Source: Cerasibacillus terrae
GTDB lineage: Bacteria > Bacillota > Bacilli > Bacillales > Amphibacillaceae
NCBI RefSeq assembly: GCF_008039555.1
Contig: NZ_VDUW01000002.1
Location: forward strand, 186,001 to 250,000
Length of the DNA stretch: 64,000 nt
Direction: 5' to 3'
Made by a program: the position numbers and the translations under genes. Of this stretch, positions 41,093 to 50,658 are shown in pieces. Each line of letters opens with the position of its first letter. The stretch's first letter is position 1. The notes below the pieces were generated by a model. That model ran no database searches. It was not told the origin of the DNA and saw nothing but the letters and a program-made list of their open reading frames with translations.

Positions 41093-41550
41093 GTGGTTAT
41101 CGGGCTTCGAGCATATATATCGGGATTGTGGCGAATATATCGGGATTCGAGCGGATATATCGGGATTCCAGCACAGATATCGGTATTCGAGCACAGATAT
41201 CGGGATTCCAGCGCACATATCGGGTTTCGGAGCAAGATATCGGGATTCAGAGCAATATATCGGGATTCGGAGCAATATATCGGGCTTCGAGCACAGATAT
41301 CGGGATTCAGAGCAGTATATCGGGATTCGAGCATATATATCGGGATTCAGAGCAATATATCGGGCTTCGAGCAATATATCGGGATTCGAGCAATATATCG
41401 GGATTCAGAGCAATATATCGGGATTCAGAGCAATATATCGGGCTTCGGGCACAGATATCGGGATTCAGAGCAATATATCGGGATTCGAGCATATATATCG
41501 GGATTCAGAGCAATATATCGGGATTCGGAGCAATATATCGGGCTTTGAAC
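41093..41550. repeat. 20-bp (19-21) tandem array, about 23 units
   Basis: Unit approximately ATATATCGGGATTCAGAGCA, with frequent variants GATATC for ATATATC and CTTC for ATTC. Units drop or gain a base, so any translated frame shifts. The long frames read here (YRDSEQYIGI-like repeats) have no ribosome binding site. The same core unit recurs in the array at 49999. Confidence 0.92.
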
Positions 41551-41589
41551 AAAATAAATCGGGGATGAGCATTGTTATTGATTATAGAA

Positions 41590-41632
41590 CGTGGTTAACT
41601 GGTTGTTAAACTCCCTCTGATTGAAGGTTCAT
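41590..41632 (+). repeat. Short derivative of the dispersed two-hairpin element
   Basis: GTGGTTAACTGGTTGTTAAA then CTCCCTCTGATTGAAGGTTCA: both ends of the 151-bp element joined directly. It lies just behind the 20-bp array. Confidence 0.65.
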
Positions 41633-41725
41633 ACAAATACGTTAAATAATTTTTGTTTAAATCGCATGAGATTATAAAAAAAGGACATGCTAAAAACTGT
41701 AAAACATTTTAAAGGAGGGATACAT

Positions 41726-42064
41726 ATGAAAAATAAATGGTTAATTCGTCTATTAGTTCCTTTTCTAATTGTGACATTATTTGCAGCGTGTGCAACAACA
41801 GATAATAATAATGATGATGCACCAGAGGAAGATAATGCACCCCTGAATGAAGATAATGGTAATATCATTGATGATAATGGGGGCGACGATGGGAACAATG
41901 GGAACAACGGGAACAATGGGAACGTAGATGAGAATAATGGAGACATGGATCGCCAAGAAGAAGACATGGGCCGCGATGATGGCGGTATCTTAGACGAAGA
42001 CAATACGGGTGAAAACAATAATACAAATGAAGACAATAGGAATAAAAATAATGATAATGAATAA
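41726..42064 (+). CDS. Asp/Asn/Gly-rich low-complexity lipoprotein
   Basis: 112 residues. A lipoprotein signal (MKNKWLIRLLVPFLIVTLFAAC) has the lipobox FAAC (Cys22). The whole mature part is low-complexity Asn/Asp/Glu/Gly with tandem GNNGNN units (~60-72). There is no recognisable domain; it could be a wall-spanning acidic or metal-binding surface tether. AAAGGAGGG seven bases upstream and a terminator downstream make it a real monocistronic gene. Confidence 0.78.
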   Translation: MKNKWLIRLLVPFLIVTLFAACATTDNNNDDAPEEDNAPLNEDNGNIIDDNGGDDGNNGNNGNNGNVDENNGDMDRQEEDMGRDDGGILDEDNTGENNNTNEDNRNKNNDNE

Positions 42065-42092
42065 ATCATTATTCATATAGTTTATTCTGTTA

Positions 42093-42125
42093 AGAGAGGG
42101 CATGCTGATATGCTCTCTTTTTTTA
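42093..42125 (+). terminator. Intrinsic terminator of the lipoprotein gene
   Basis: AGAGAGGGCAT / ATGCTCTCT with a short loop and a seven-T tail. Confidence 0.85.
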
Positions 42126-42270
42126 TCAAATCGTTGCCGAATTGCATCGCGCTCCTTTATTTAGAAATAACTACACACATAAATTACCCATATCCGTCTA
42201 TAGTGAAAAAGTTAGGTTTATCTTCTTGCTTGTTCATTCTTTTTCATGTATTCTTACCATATCAAATCAT

Positions 42271-42286
42271 ATGACTGACTGGTTAT
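42271..42286. promoter_or_regulatory. Possible operator of the TetR/efflux operon
   Basis: ATGACTGACTGGTTAT is an imperfect palindrome (ATnAC...GTnAT) with the GACTGACTGG word seen in operators of some TetR-type efflux regulators. It lies 150 bases upstream of the regulator gene. Assignment is tentative. Confidence 0.3.
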
Positions 42287-42383
42287 TCATATACTGATTA
42301 AGTAGTGTAAAAATATGCTTAAGTACATATTAAATAATTAAATATGAAACAAAAAGGATGACTTAATCGTATATAAAGAGGAG

Positions 42384-42419
42384 CATCAATCAGTGGGGGC
42401 CGTACAACCAGTTAATGGT
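42384..42419 (-). repeat. Short derivative of the dispersed two-hairpin element, next to the TetR start
   Basis: Minus-strand reading ATTAACTGGTTGTACG then CCCACTGATTGATG. It ends about 15 bases before the TetR start codon, so it forms part of that gene's leader. Confidence 0.6.
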
Positions 42420-42436
42420 GATAAAAGGTGAAGAAT

Positions 42437-43300
42437 ATGAATGAGAAAAAAATACAATTGATGGAAGCAGGTTTATCCTTATTTTCGATAAAAGGATACC
42501 ATGCGACATCCATCCAAGAGATTACAGATGAAGCAAACATGTCAAAAGGATCTTTTTACTTATATTTTCAGTCCAAAGAAAAGTTTATTGTTACAGCTTT
42601 TCAATATTTTCATGAAAAATTGGCCAATCAGCTTGTTCAAGTAGATAGGGAAACAGGATCTCCTAGGGAAAGTCTGGCTAAACAGACGACTGTTTTGTTT
42701 GAATATATTTCTAAGTACCGAAATTTTATTTTAACTTATTTTCATGAAAGTATTTTGATTGGTGAACAGATGGAAACACTCATTCAACATATAAAAAAGG
42801 AAAAATTTCATTGGATTTGTAGTCATTTAGAAAGTATATATGAAGATCAAATAGAACCTTTTTTGCTGGATATTGTAATTCAATTTGAAGGACTATTATC
42901 TGGATATATTAATTGGTTATTAACAGAAGATGTGGAGTTTGATTTTGTTCAAGCAGGAGCATTTCTTATTAGAAGAATGGATGACTTGGTAAATGGAATG
43001 ATTACTAAAGAGGAGCCTGCACTTGTAACAGCCTTATCAGTGAACGGTAATTTCCAATTTGAACCAATGTCTATCATGGAACAAATATATTTGGAAATAA
43101 ATCGCCTTTCCCTTTCAGAAAAACAACTGAATCACTTAAAGGAAGTATGGGAAGCATTACAGAAAGAAATAGTAAAGGAAGAATCGTCAGAAGTAATGAT
43201 TCAAGGCTTGCTTGTTCATTTTCAACAAATTCCAGAACTCATTCCTTATTGTGAAAAACTAGCAAAGACCGTTGAAATTGATTTAATAGGGTTAGAATAA
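42437..43300 (+). CDS. TetR-family transcriptional regulator
   Basis: 287 residues, longer than most TetR proteins (~200). N-terminal helix-turn-helix at ~20-45 (GYHATSIQEITDEANMSKGS), ending in the typical FYLYFQSKEKF. The long C-terminal region would be the ligand and dimerisation domain. ATG 42437 follows AAAAGGTGA. It heads an operon with an adaptor and an RND pump, the layout of B. subtilis yerO-swrC, so it is presumably the local repressor. Confidence 0.88.
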   Translation: MNEKKIQLMEAGLSLFSIKGYHATSIQEITDEANMSKGSFYLYFQSKEKFIVTAFQYFHEKLANQLVQVDRETGSPRESLAKQTTVLFEYISKYRNFILTYFHESILIGEQMETLIQHIKKEKFHWICSHLESIYEDQIEPFLLDIVIQFEGLLSGYINWLLTEDVEFDFVQAGAFLIRRMDDLVNGMITKEEPALVTALSVNGNFQFEPMSIMEQIYLEINRLSLSEKQLNHLKEVWEALQKEIVKEESSEVMIQGLLVHFQQIPELIPYCEKLAKTVEIDLIGLE

Positions 43301-43398
43301 GAGATTGAATGATTTTTAAAAACCTGCGGAAGATAGATAGATACATATCAATTTTTAAAAAAGGAAAACAGACAAATGAAAGAAATGGAGAGTGTAAA

Positions 43399-44268
43399 AT
43401 GAAAAAGGTAATTTATAGTTTACTTGCTTTTGTAGTGATTTTTACATTGGCAGCTTGTTCCGGAGAAGAAGAGAAAACAGGTGATGACAAAGAGGAAGAT
43501 AGAACAATACTTGTTGAAGTTCAAGAAGTAACGAAAAAAGATTTGACAGTAAAAAATACTGTCTATGGTCGAACACAGCCGAAATCAAGTGCACCAATCG
43601 TGCTAGAAATGCCAGGAGAAATAGATTCCATTGAACGAGAAGAAGGGGAAGAAGTAAAAAAGAATGATAAACTGTTTGTTGTGAAAACACCTGCAGGAAA
43701 TCAAACCATCCGTGCCTCGAAAGATGGAAGATTCATTAATTTTTCAGCAAGTGAAGGTGAGATGTTACCCGCGGAAGAACCTGTTGCTTATATTGCAGAT
43801 GTAGATACATTAAAAGTGCATTTTTCTGTAACAGGACAATATCAAGCTTTATTTAAAAAAGATGACACGCTAGATGTCTATTATGACGATGAAAAGGGGA
43901 AATTAAGTATTACATCAATTGGAACAGTTCCAGATGATACTGGATTATATCCTGTTGAAGGAACAATAGAAAATGAAGAGGACGAAATATTAGCAGGTGA
44001 AGTTGTAAAAGCAATTGTTCCGATGAAACGTGTCAAAGATGCCATCCAAGTTCCAACAAGTGCCATTGTTGAAGAAGGTGGCGAAACATTTGTTTATATT
44101 GCAAAAGATGATAAAGCAAAGAAAGTTACGGTAGATATAGAAGAAACACAATCAGATCAAACTGCTATTAAAGGAAAAATCAAAAAAGGGGATCAAGTCA
44201 TTGTAAATGGCCAACTAACCCTTATGGATGGTAGCAAGATAAATGTGGTAGAGGAAAGTGGGGAATAA
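43399..44268 (+). CDS. RND efflux periplasmic-adaptor-like lipoprotein
   Basis: 289-residue membrane fusion protein. A lipoprotein signal with lipobox LAAC (Cys17) is followed by the barrel-sandwich half motifs (APIVLEMPGEIDSIEREEGEEVKKND and GRFINFSASEGEMLPAEEPVAYI), a beta-barrel domain and the terminal QVPTSAIVEEGGETFVYI. The usual long alpha-hairpin between the two lipoyl halves is reduced to a few residues (TPAGNQTIRAS), as expected where there is no outer-membrane channel. ATG 43399 begins a proper signal sequence; the 30 extra in-frame codons upstream are rejected. Confidence 0.88.
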   Translation: MKKVIYSLLAFVVIFTLAACSGEEEKTGDDKEEDRTILVEVQEVTKKDLTVKNTVYGRTQPKSSAPIVLEMPGEIDSIEREEGEEVKKNDKLFVVKTPAGNQTIRASKDGRFINFSASEGEMLPAEEPVAYIADVDTLKVHFSVTGQYQALFKKDDTLDVYYDDEKGKLSITSIGTVPDDTGLYPVEGTIENEEDEILAGEVVKAIVPMKRVKDAIQVPTSAIVEEGGETFVYIAKDDKAKKVTVDIEETQSDQTAIKGKIKKGDQVIVNGQLTLMDGSKINVVEESGE

Positions 44269-44271
44269 ATT

Positions 44272-47200
44272 TTGAAAATCGTTAATACATCTGTCAAAAG
44301 ACCTGTCGGCGTCATTATGATTGTTCTTGCCATCGTCGCGCTAGGGGTTGTATCTGCACGTAGTTTAGTCATTGACTTATTTCCCAAAATTGATTTACCA
44401 GTAGCTGTTGTGGCGACGACATATGAGGATGCTGCACCACAGGAAGTAGAGAATTTAATCAGTCAACCGATTGAATCATCGATTAGTTCTGTTGAAGGGA
44501 TTAATACCATCCAATCGCAATCACAAGCAGGATCATCATTAGTCCTTATGATGTTCAACAATGGGGTTGATTTAGACCAAGCATTGCTTGATGTTAGAGA
44601 GCGAGTTGACCAGGTGAAGGGAATGTTACCAGAAACAGCTGGTGACCCGAATATTATGCGGTTTAGTCCGGACCAAATGCCTGTTGTTTGGCTTAGTTTA
44701 ACAGGTAAAGATGCTGCAGTGATGACAGAACTGGCAGAGAATCAACTTGTTCCATTTTTTGAAAGACAAGAAGGAGTAGCATCTGTCACGATTGAAGGTG
44801 CAAAAGAACGTGAAATTCAGCTTATTTTAGATCAAGCGAAATTACAACAATATGGTGTAAATTCACAGTTAGTCATGCAGGCATTAAATAGCCAGAATCA
44901 ATCGGCATCCGTTGGGACGGTTGAAAAAGGAAATAAAGATTTACAGCTTCGTGTTGTAGGAGAATATGAATCATTAAATGATATTAAGGATACAGTTATC
45001 CAAACACCACAAGGATCAACCATCCATGTAGAAGATATTGCCGAAGTAAAAGATACCTATAAAGAAGCGACATCGGAAACATTAGTGAACGGTGAGTCGG
45101 CAGTCGTCTTATCCATTATGAAAAAGACAGATGCCAACACAGTGAAAGTTGCCGATCAGGTCCTTGAAGGTATAGATGAAATGAACGAGAAACTTCCAAA
45201 AGATGCGAATTTAGATGTTGTGATTGATACATCTGAATTTATTAAACTATCGATTGACTCAGTCGTGAAAAATATCTTAATTGGAGGAATCATCTCTGTC
45301 TTTGTTCTACTCTTATTTTTAAAGAGTATACGAGCAACTATTGTTATTGGTCTCTCTATTCCAATTGCCGTTATATCCACATTTGCTCTGATGTATTTTA
45401 CTGGTCAGACACTAAATATTTTAACATTAGGTGGATTGGCGCTTGGACTTGGAATGATGGTAGATAGCTCCATCGTTATTTTGGAAAATATTTATAGTTA
45501 CCGTCAACGTGGCTACAGTCTATTTGAATCAGCTACAAAAGGTGCGTCAGAGCTTGCACCAGCGGTTATTGCTTCGACAACTACGACATTGGTTGTATTT
45601 TTACCAATTGTATATGTGGAAGGAATCGCATCTGATTTATTTACACCACTTGCTTTGACAGTTTCCTTTTCATTAATCGCATCACTTGTTGTGGCTGTTA
45701 CACTTGTGCCAATGTTATCATCGAAATTACTTGCCAAAGCAATGGAGGACCATGGCAGAAGATATTGGTTTAATCGCTTTATAGAACGCTTAAACAATGG
45801 TTATGGAAATGCACTAAAAAAGGTTTTGAAATACCGAAAAACAACTGTTTTTGTTACGATTCTAGCAATTGTCGGGAGTTTAGCATTAATTCCATTTATT
45901 GGTGCTGAATTTATCCCTCAAGCAGATGAAGGCCAAATGGAAGTTCGTGTAGAAACATCGGCAGGAAGTTCATTAGAATATACACAATCTATTGTTGACG
46001 AAGTCCATGAAAAACTTGAAAAATATGAAAAGGATATTGAAACTAACTATGTCAATGTTGGTTCAGGTGGAATGGCGACAATGGGATCTAGTGGAAATAC
46101 CGCATCCTTCATGATGCAACTGGTGCCATCTGCTGAAAGAGAAAAAACAACAACTGAAATCGTAAAAGAAATCAATGAAGATGTAAAAGATATTGTCGGT
46201 GCAGATATTCGTGTTAGTGAAAGTCAAGACATGAGTATGGGGGAACCGATTGCTATTCAAATAAACGGACCAGAACATGATGTATTACGAGATCTGTCAG
46301 AAGATATTGCTCATGGAATTTCTGAGGTAGAGGGAATTCATAACCCAGAAACAGCGGCATCTGAGGCAGTACCGCAAATGCAAATTACCGTTGATAAAGA
46401 AAAGGCAGCATTACACGGATTATCACAAGATGATGTACTCGGGCAAGTGCAAATGCAATTTACAGGTCAAATCGCAACGAAATACCGTGAAGATGGCCAG
46501 GAAATGGATGTAACATTACTTTATCCAGAAAATGAACGCAGCACTATTCATGATTTACAAGATATGAAAATAACAAATCAAGAGGGAACATCTTTTCCTT
46601 TAGAGGAAGTAGTTGAATTCAAGGAAATGCAAGGCCCTGTTTCCTTACTTCGTGAAAATCAACAACCACAAATGAATATTACAAGTGATATTGTGGATCG
46701 TGATTTAGGAAGTGTTGTCCAAGATGTGGAGAAGGTCCTTACCGAAATGGAAAAAAGCTTTCCAGAAGGGTATAGCTATTCCATGGGAGGTCAGGCAGAA
46801 GATATGGCTAAATCATTTACAGATTTGGCGCTCGCTTTAGTATTCTCTATCTTTCTTGTGTATGCAGTGATGGCCATTCAATTTGAAAACTTCCTATTTC
46901 CATTTATCATTATGTTCTCTATGCCAACGATGATTGTTGGTGTGTTAGGTGGATTATTTATTACGAATATCCCACTAAGTATTCCAGGATTCATTGGAAT
47001 TATCATGCTTGCTGGGATTGTTGTAAACAACTCAATTGTTCTTGTTGACTATATTAATATTTTAAGGCGGCGAGGAATCGAGCGATATGAGGCAATTATT
47101 GAAGCAGGTAAGAACAGATTACGTCCAATCTTGATGACAACCTTAACAACGATTGTCGGAATGATTCCAGTTGGTCTAGCCTTAGGAGAAGGAGCAGAAA

Positions 47201-47346
47201 TGCAGCAACCATTAGCTATCACTATTATTTTTGGGCTTGCTGTCTCCAGTATTTTCACGCTCTTACTCATCCCGGTCGTTTATACGTATTTTGACGACCT
47301 AACAGCTAAGTTAACAAGAAGAAATAAAAAGAAAAAAGAAGCATAA
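44272..47346 (+). CDS. RND-family efflux pump (SwrC/AcrB-like)
   Basis: 1024-residue proton-driven multidrug or surfactant exporter with twelve membrane helices: one at the N-terminus, six around 330-540 and five near the end, with two large external loops. Family blocks are NTSVKRPVGVIMIVLAI, GLALGLGMMVDSSIVILENI (helix 4, proton-relay Asp) and GIVVNNSIVLVDYIN near residue 910. In B. subtilis SwrC exports surfactin. The TTG start at 44272 comes three bases after the adaptor stop with a weak site (GTGGGGAA), suggesting coupling. Confidence 0.92.
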   Translation: MKIVNTSVKRPVGVIMIVLAIVALGVVSARSLVIDLFPKIDLPVAVVATTYEDAAPQEVENLISQPIESSISSVEGINTIQSQSQAGSSLVLMMFNNGVDLDQALLDVRERVDQVKGMLPETAGDPNIMRFSPDQMPVVWLSLTGKDAAVMTELAENQLVPFFERQEGVASVTIEGAKEREIQLILDQAKLQQYGVNSQLVMQALNSQNQSASVGTVEKGNKDLQLRVVGEYESLNDIKDTVIQTPQGSTIHVEDIAEVKDTYKEATSETLVNGESAVVLSIMKKTDANTVKVADQVLEGIDEMNEKLPKDANLDVVIDTSEFIKLSIDSVVKNILIGGIISVFVLLLFLKSIRATIVIGLSIPIAVISTFALMYFTGQTLNILTLGGLALGLGMMVDSSIVILENIYSYRQRGYSLFESATKGASELAPAVIASTTTTLVVFLPIVYVEGIASDLFTPLALTVSFSLIASLVVAVTLVPMLSSKLLAKAMEDHGRRYWFNRFIERLNNGYGNALKKVLKYRKTTVFVTILAIVGSLALIPFIGAEFIPQADEGQMEVRVETSAGSSLEYTQSIVDEVHEKLEKYEKDIETNYVNVGSGGMATMGSSGNTASFMMQLVPSAEREKTTTEIVKEINEDVKDIVGADIRVSESQDMSMGEPIAIQINGPEHDVLRDLSEDIAHGISEVEGIHNPETAASEAVPQMQITVDKEKAALHGLSQDDVLGQVQMQFTGQIATKYREDGQEMDVTLLYPENERSTIHDLQDMKITNQEGTSFPLEEVVEFKEMQGPVSLLRENQQPQMNITSDIVDRDLGSVVQDVEKVLTEMEKSFPEGYSYSMGGQAEDMAKSFTDLALALVFSIFLVYAVMAIQFENFLFPFIIMFSMPTMIVGVLGGLFITNIPLSIPGFIGIIMLAGIVVNNSIVLVDYINILRRRGIERYEAIIEAGKNRLRPILMTTLTTIVGMIPVGLALGEGAEMQQPLAITIIFGLAVSSIFTLLLIPVVYTYFDDLTAKLTRRNKKKKEA

Positions 47347-47350
47347 GAAG

Positions 47351-47387
47351 AAACTCCTACCTGGCATATGACAGGTAGGAGTTTTTT
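47351..47387. terminator. Bidirectional terminator between the RND pump and the UspA gene
   Basis: AAACTCCTACCTG / CAGGTAGGAGTTT, 8-nt loop, TTTTTT on the plus side and A-rich DNA on the other. It serves both convergent genes. Confidence 0.9.
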
Positions 47388-47408
47388 AATTTGTTATTGA
47401 TAAGCTCA

Positions 47409-47834
47409 TCAAGGAACGATTGTTACAGGGCATGGTGCAACTTGTAATACACCATAACTAACACTACCAAGAACCGCTCCTTTGATAAAGCCTCTACCTC
47501 TTGAACCCATCACAATACAACGGGCATTTTGTTCACGAGCTAAATCACAAATTTCTTGTTTAGGAGAACCAATTCGGATGACTTTTTCGATTGGAACAGA
47601 AGTGTCTTTAGTTATGTCTTCTGTTTTATCTAAAACTTCCTTCCCTAATTCATGTGCATATGCGGTAATTTCATCCTTATTAAAGAATCGCTGTACATTT
47701 GCAGTTTGCATATTTGGTTGCACATTTAGAATGATAATTTTCGATTTTGTATCCTTCGCAAGTGTTAGTGCAAATCGTAATGCATCATGAGAAAATGTAG
47801 AATCATCGATTGGTACGACCATAATATTTTCCAT
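47409..47834 (-). CDS. Universal stress protein (UspA family)
   Basis: 141 residues, single Usp domain. It starts MENIMVVPIDDSTFSHDALRFALTLA and ends with the ATP-binding signature GSRGRGFIKGAVLGSVSYGVL near residue 110, with the GxxG(9)GS spacing of nucleotide-binding members. ATG at 47834 (minus strand) has a good GGGAAGGGG site; the 32 codons upstream in frame are spurious. It is transcribed towards the RND operon and away from gnd. Confidence 0.9.
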   Translation of the reverse strand: MENIMVVPIDDSTFSHDALRFALTLAKDTKSKIIILNVQPNMQTANVQRFFNKDEITAYAHELGKEVLDKTEDITKDTSVPIEKVIRIGSPKQEICDLAREQNARCIVMGSRGRGFIKGAVLGSVSYGVLQVAPCPVTIVP

Positions 47835-47920
47835 AATTATTTCCCCTTCCCTAATAGCAAGCACTGTTTCTATATTTAGTTTACCAAGCCCCATGAAAAA
47901 AGTCCTGTATAAACATGTAC

Positions 47921-48105
47921 AAGAGCGCACATCTCATGGATTGGAACACACACCACGGAGGTTCAGCGCACGTCCCAGGGATTGGCACACACACCACGGA
48001 GGTTCAGCGCAGATGTAACCGCAGATTGCAAGGCACCAAGCGCACACCCCAGGGGTGTAATCGCAGATCGCGGGGTTCCAAACGTAGATCCCCCGGACTC
48101 AACCC
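47921..48105. repeat. GC-rich 41/42-bp degenerate tandem array between uspA and gnd
   Basis: GCGCACNTCNCANGGATTGG...CACCACGGAGGTTCA repeats at 47925 and 47966 (41 bp). Two further diverged units carry CGCAGAT at 48020 and 48062. The stretch is clearly richer in G and C than its surroundings. It is the only array in the window between divergent genes, and no terminator precedes it. Confidence 0.75.
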
Positions 48106-48188
48106 ATTCCTCCTCAGCCGCAAGCGGACATCTTGGCTGAATCCTCATAAATCTAATATCTCCCATATTTCCTAAATCAATTTTTTCT

Positions 48189-48197
48189 TGTTATAAT
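48189..48197 (+). promoter_or_regulatory. Extended -10 promoter element of gnd
   Basis: TGTTATAAT: a perfect TATAAT with the TGn extension, 84 bases upstream of the gnd ATG. No good -35 hexamer, which extended -10 promoters do not need. Confidence 0.5.
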
Positions 48198-48280
48198 GTG
48201 CAAGACAAGTCATTTTCGATGGTTATTCAAAGCAAAATGATACATAATAGGAACATACTTTGGAAAGGACGAATATTAGA

Positions 48281-49690
48281 ATGACAAAACAACAAATAGG
48301 TGTAATCGGTCTTGCAGTAATGGGGAAAAACCTAGCATTTAATATGGAGTCAAAAGGTTTTTCTGTTGCTGTTTATAACCGTTCCCGTGAAAAAACAGAT
48401 CAAATGATGGAAGAAGCAACAGATAAAAATGTTGTTGCAGCATATAGTATCGAGGAGTTTATCGATTCTCTGGAAAAACCACGTAAAATCATGCTGATGG
48501 TAAAAGCTGGAGCCCCGACAGATGGCATGATTGAACAACTCATCCCACATCTAGAAAAAGACGATATTTTAATTGACGGTGGAAATGCAAACTTTGAAGA
48601 TACGAGACGCCGTAACAAAGAGTTAAGTGAATTAGGGATTCATTTTATCGGAACAGGGGTTTCTGGTGGAGAAGAGGGAGCACTATATGGCCCGTCCTTA
48701 ATGCCTGGTGGTCAAATAGAAGCACATGCCCTTGTGAAACCAATGTTAGAAGCAATTTCTGCTAAAGTGGACGGTGAACCATGTACAACATACATTGGCC
48801 CAGATGGTGCAGGACATTATGTGAAAACCGTACATAATGGAATCGAATATGGTGACATGCAGCTCATTTCTGAAGCGTATTTTATTATGAAACATGTATT
48901 AGGCATGGATGCAAAGGATTTACATGAAGTGTTCAGCGAATGGAATAAAGGTGAATTAGATAGTTACTTAATTGAAATCACAGCAGATATTTTCACAAAA
49001 ATAGATGATGAAACTGGAAAACCAATTATTGATGTGATTTTAGATAAAGCAGGACAAAAAGGAACTGGGAAATGGACAAGCATTAGTGCCCTAAACTTAG
49101 GGATTCCACTTCCGATTATTACAGAGTCTGTTTTCGCACGCTTTATTTCTGCGATGAAAGAAGAGCGAATTTCTGCAAGTAAAATGCTATCAGGTCCCGA
49201 AGTGATACCATTTGAAGGAGACCGAACTGAGTTTGTTGAAGCGGTCCGCGAAGCTTTGTATATGAGTAAAATTTGCTCCTATGCACAAGGATTTGCCCAA
49301 ATGCGAGCAGCATCTGAAGAGTATGATTGGGATTTAGATTACGGCAACATTGCGATGATTTTCCGTGGTGGTTGTATAATTCGCGCAGCATTCTTACAAA
49401 AGATAAAAGATGCCTATGAACGTGACCCAGAGTTACCAAACTTATTATTGGACACATATTTCAAAGGGATTGTTGAGAAATACCAAGCATCCTTACGAAA
49501 AGTAATCACAATCGCCATTCAAAATGGGATCCCTGTTCCAGGATTTACCGCAGCATTATCTTATTATGACAGTTATCGTTCCGAAAGATTACCGGCTAAT
49601 TTGTTACAAGCACAACGTGACTATTTCGGTGCCCACACTTATGAACGGTTGGATAAAGAAGGATCATTCCATACAGAATGGTTGAAATAA
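48281..49690 (+). CDS. gnd: 6-phosphogluconate dehydrogenase (decarboxylating)
   Basis: Third enzyme of the oxidative pentose phosphate branch: 6-phosphogluconate + NADP+ gives ribulose 5-phosphate + CO2 + NADPH. 469 residues; Rossmann motif [20 protein letters not shown]-type [10 protein letters not shown], the catalytic block [21 protein letters not shown] (Lys183 region), and [20 protein letters not shown] near the C-terminus. ATG 48281 is chosen over TTG 48260. It faces zwf across the 20-bp array. Confidence 0.97.
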   Translation: MTKQQIGVIGLAVMGKNLAFNMESKGFSVAVYNRSREKTDQMMEEATDKNVVAAYSIEEFIDSLEKPRKIMLMVKAGAPTDGMIEQLIPHLEKDDILIDGGNANFEDTRRRNKELSELGIHFIGTGVSGGEEGALYGPSLMPGGQIEAHALVKPMLEAISAKVDGEPCTTYIGPDGAGHYVKTVHNGIEYGDMQLISEAYFIMKHVLGMDAKDLHEVFSEWNKGELDSYLIEITADIFTKIDDETGKPIIDVILDKAGQKGTGKWTSISALNLGIPLPIITESVFARFISAMKEERISASKMLSGPEVIPFEGDRTEFVEAVREALYMSKICSYAQGFAQMRAASEEYDWDLDYGNIAMIFRGGCIIRAAFLQKIKDAYERDPELPNLLLDTYFKGIVEKYQASLRKVITIAIQNGIPVPGFTAALSYYDSYRSERLPANLLQAQRDYFGAHTYERLDKEGSFHTEWLK

Positions 49691-49753
49691 TGGACTTTAT
49701 TACTAACCAATAATACATTACGAATTAAGGACGATATCCATGTCTATAGTGTT

Positions 49754-49796
49754 CGAGGAGGTAAATCACTCTAAAGATTAACCTCCTCGATATTTT
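49754..49796 (+). terminator. Intrinsic terminator of gnd
   Basis: TCGAGGAGGT / ACCTCCTCGA perfect stem with an inner ATC/GAT pairing and TATTTTTAT tail. The following 200 bases are AT-rich and empty up to the array. Confidence 0.85.
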
Positions 49797-49998
49797 TATG
49801 ATGTAAATGACTATCTGTTGGTAGAAATATTTTTCATTACTAACTATAAATTGAAATACCCTCAAGTTATACATTCCTCTATATTATCTCAGAATACTCC
49901 CTCGCCTAAAAATAATAAAGTTTCAGATAAACAATTCAACAACTTTAGAAGGAAGTATTGGAAATGGCGTTCAAATAATCTAGAATGAGGTGATCCAT

Positions 49999-50596
49999 GT
50001 ATATATCGGGATTCGGGCTCGGATATCGGGATTCGGGCTCGGATATCGGGATTCGGAGCAATATATCGGGATTCAAGCGGATATATCGGGATTCAGACGA
50101 ATATATCGGGATTCAGACGAATATATCGGGATTCAAGCGGATATATCGGGATTCAAGCGGATATATCGGGATTCAAGCGGATATATCGGGATTCAAGCGA
50201 ATATATCGGTATTCAAGCGAATATATCGGTATTCAGACGAATATATCGGTATTCAGACGAATATATCGGTATTCAGACGAATATATCGGGATTCAAGCGG
50301 ATATATCGGTATTCAAGCGAATATATCGGTATTCAAGCGAATATATCGGGATTCAAGCGAATATATCGGTATTCAAGCGTATATATCGGTATTCGGGCGG
50401 ATATATCGGTATTCAGGGAAATATATCGGTATTCAAGCGGATATATCGGTATTCAAGCGGATATATCGGTATTCAAGCGGATATATCGGGATTCAAGCGG
50501 ATATATCGGGATTCAAGCGGATATATCGGTATTCAGACGAATATATCGGGATTCAAGCGGATATATCGGGATTCAAGCGAATATATCGGGATTCGC
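49999..50596. repeat. 20-bp tandem array, 30 units, 27 of them in exact register
   Basis: Units such as ATATATCGGGATTCAAGCGG recur every 20 bases without indels from 50061 to 50600, after three slightly irregular ones. The T/G change after ATCGG and the CAAGC/CAGACG change alternate in blocks, as in unequal-crossover arrays. An ATG at 49997 preceded by GAGGTGAT opens a 214-codon frame through the array, so translation is conceivable. Two frames are open, however, and the repeat length is not a multiple of three. Confidence 0.94.
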
Positions 50597-50611
50597 GACC
50601 AACATCCCAAT

Positions 50612-50658
50612 CATTTAAAAATGAGCTTCCCTCCAATGTAGGAGAGAGGCTCATTTCT
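50612..50658 (-). terminator. Terminator of zwf (minus strand), also usable from the plus side
   Basis: AATGAGC..CCCTCC / GGAGAGAGGCTCATT stem. T-rich flanks exist on both sides, the better U-tract being on the minus strand. Confidence 0.82.

Noticed and set aside
41056..41568. Open frames with YRDSEQYIGI-type repeats behind fabZ
   Set aside because: The unit length varies between 19 and 21 bases so frames drift, no start signal precedes them, and a terminator lies just upstream.
47915..48175. 86- and 67-codon frames over the uspA-gnd gap
   Set aside because: Arg/His/Thr-rich translations of the GC-rich 41-bp repeat on both strands, with no start signal.
49985..50600. CRISPR array
   Set aside because: The whole 20-bp unit is repeated with no variable spacers, and no cas genes occur in the window. 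The same holds for the other arrays.
49985..50600. Plasmid-type iterons or a replication origin
   Set aside because: There is no replication initiator gene nearby, the flanking genes are chromosomal backbone, and several unrelated arrays occur in the window.
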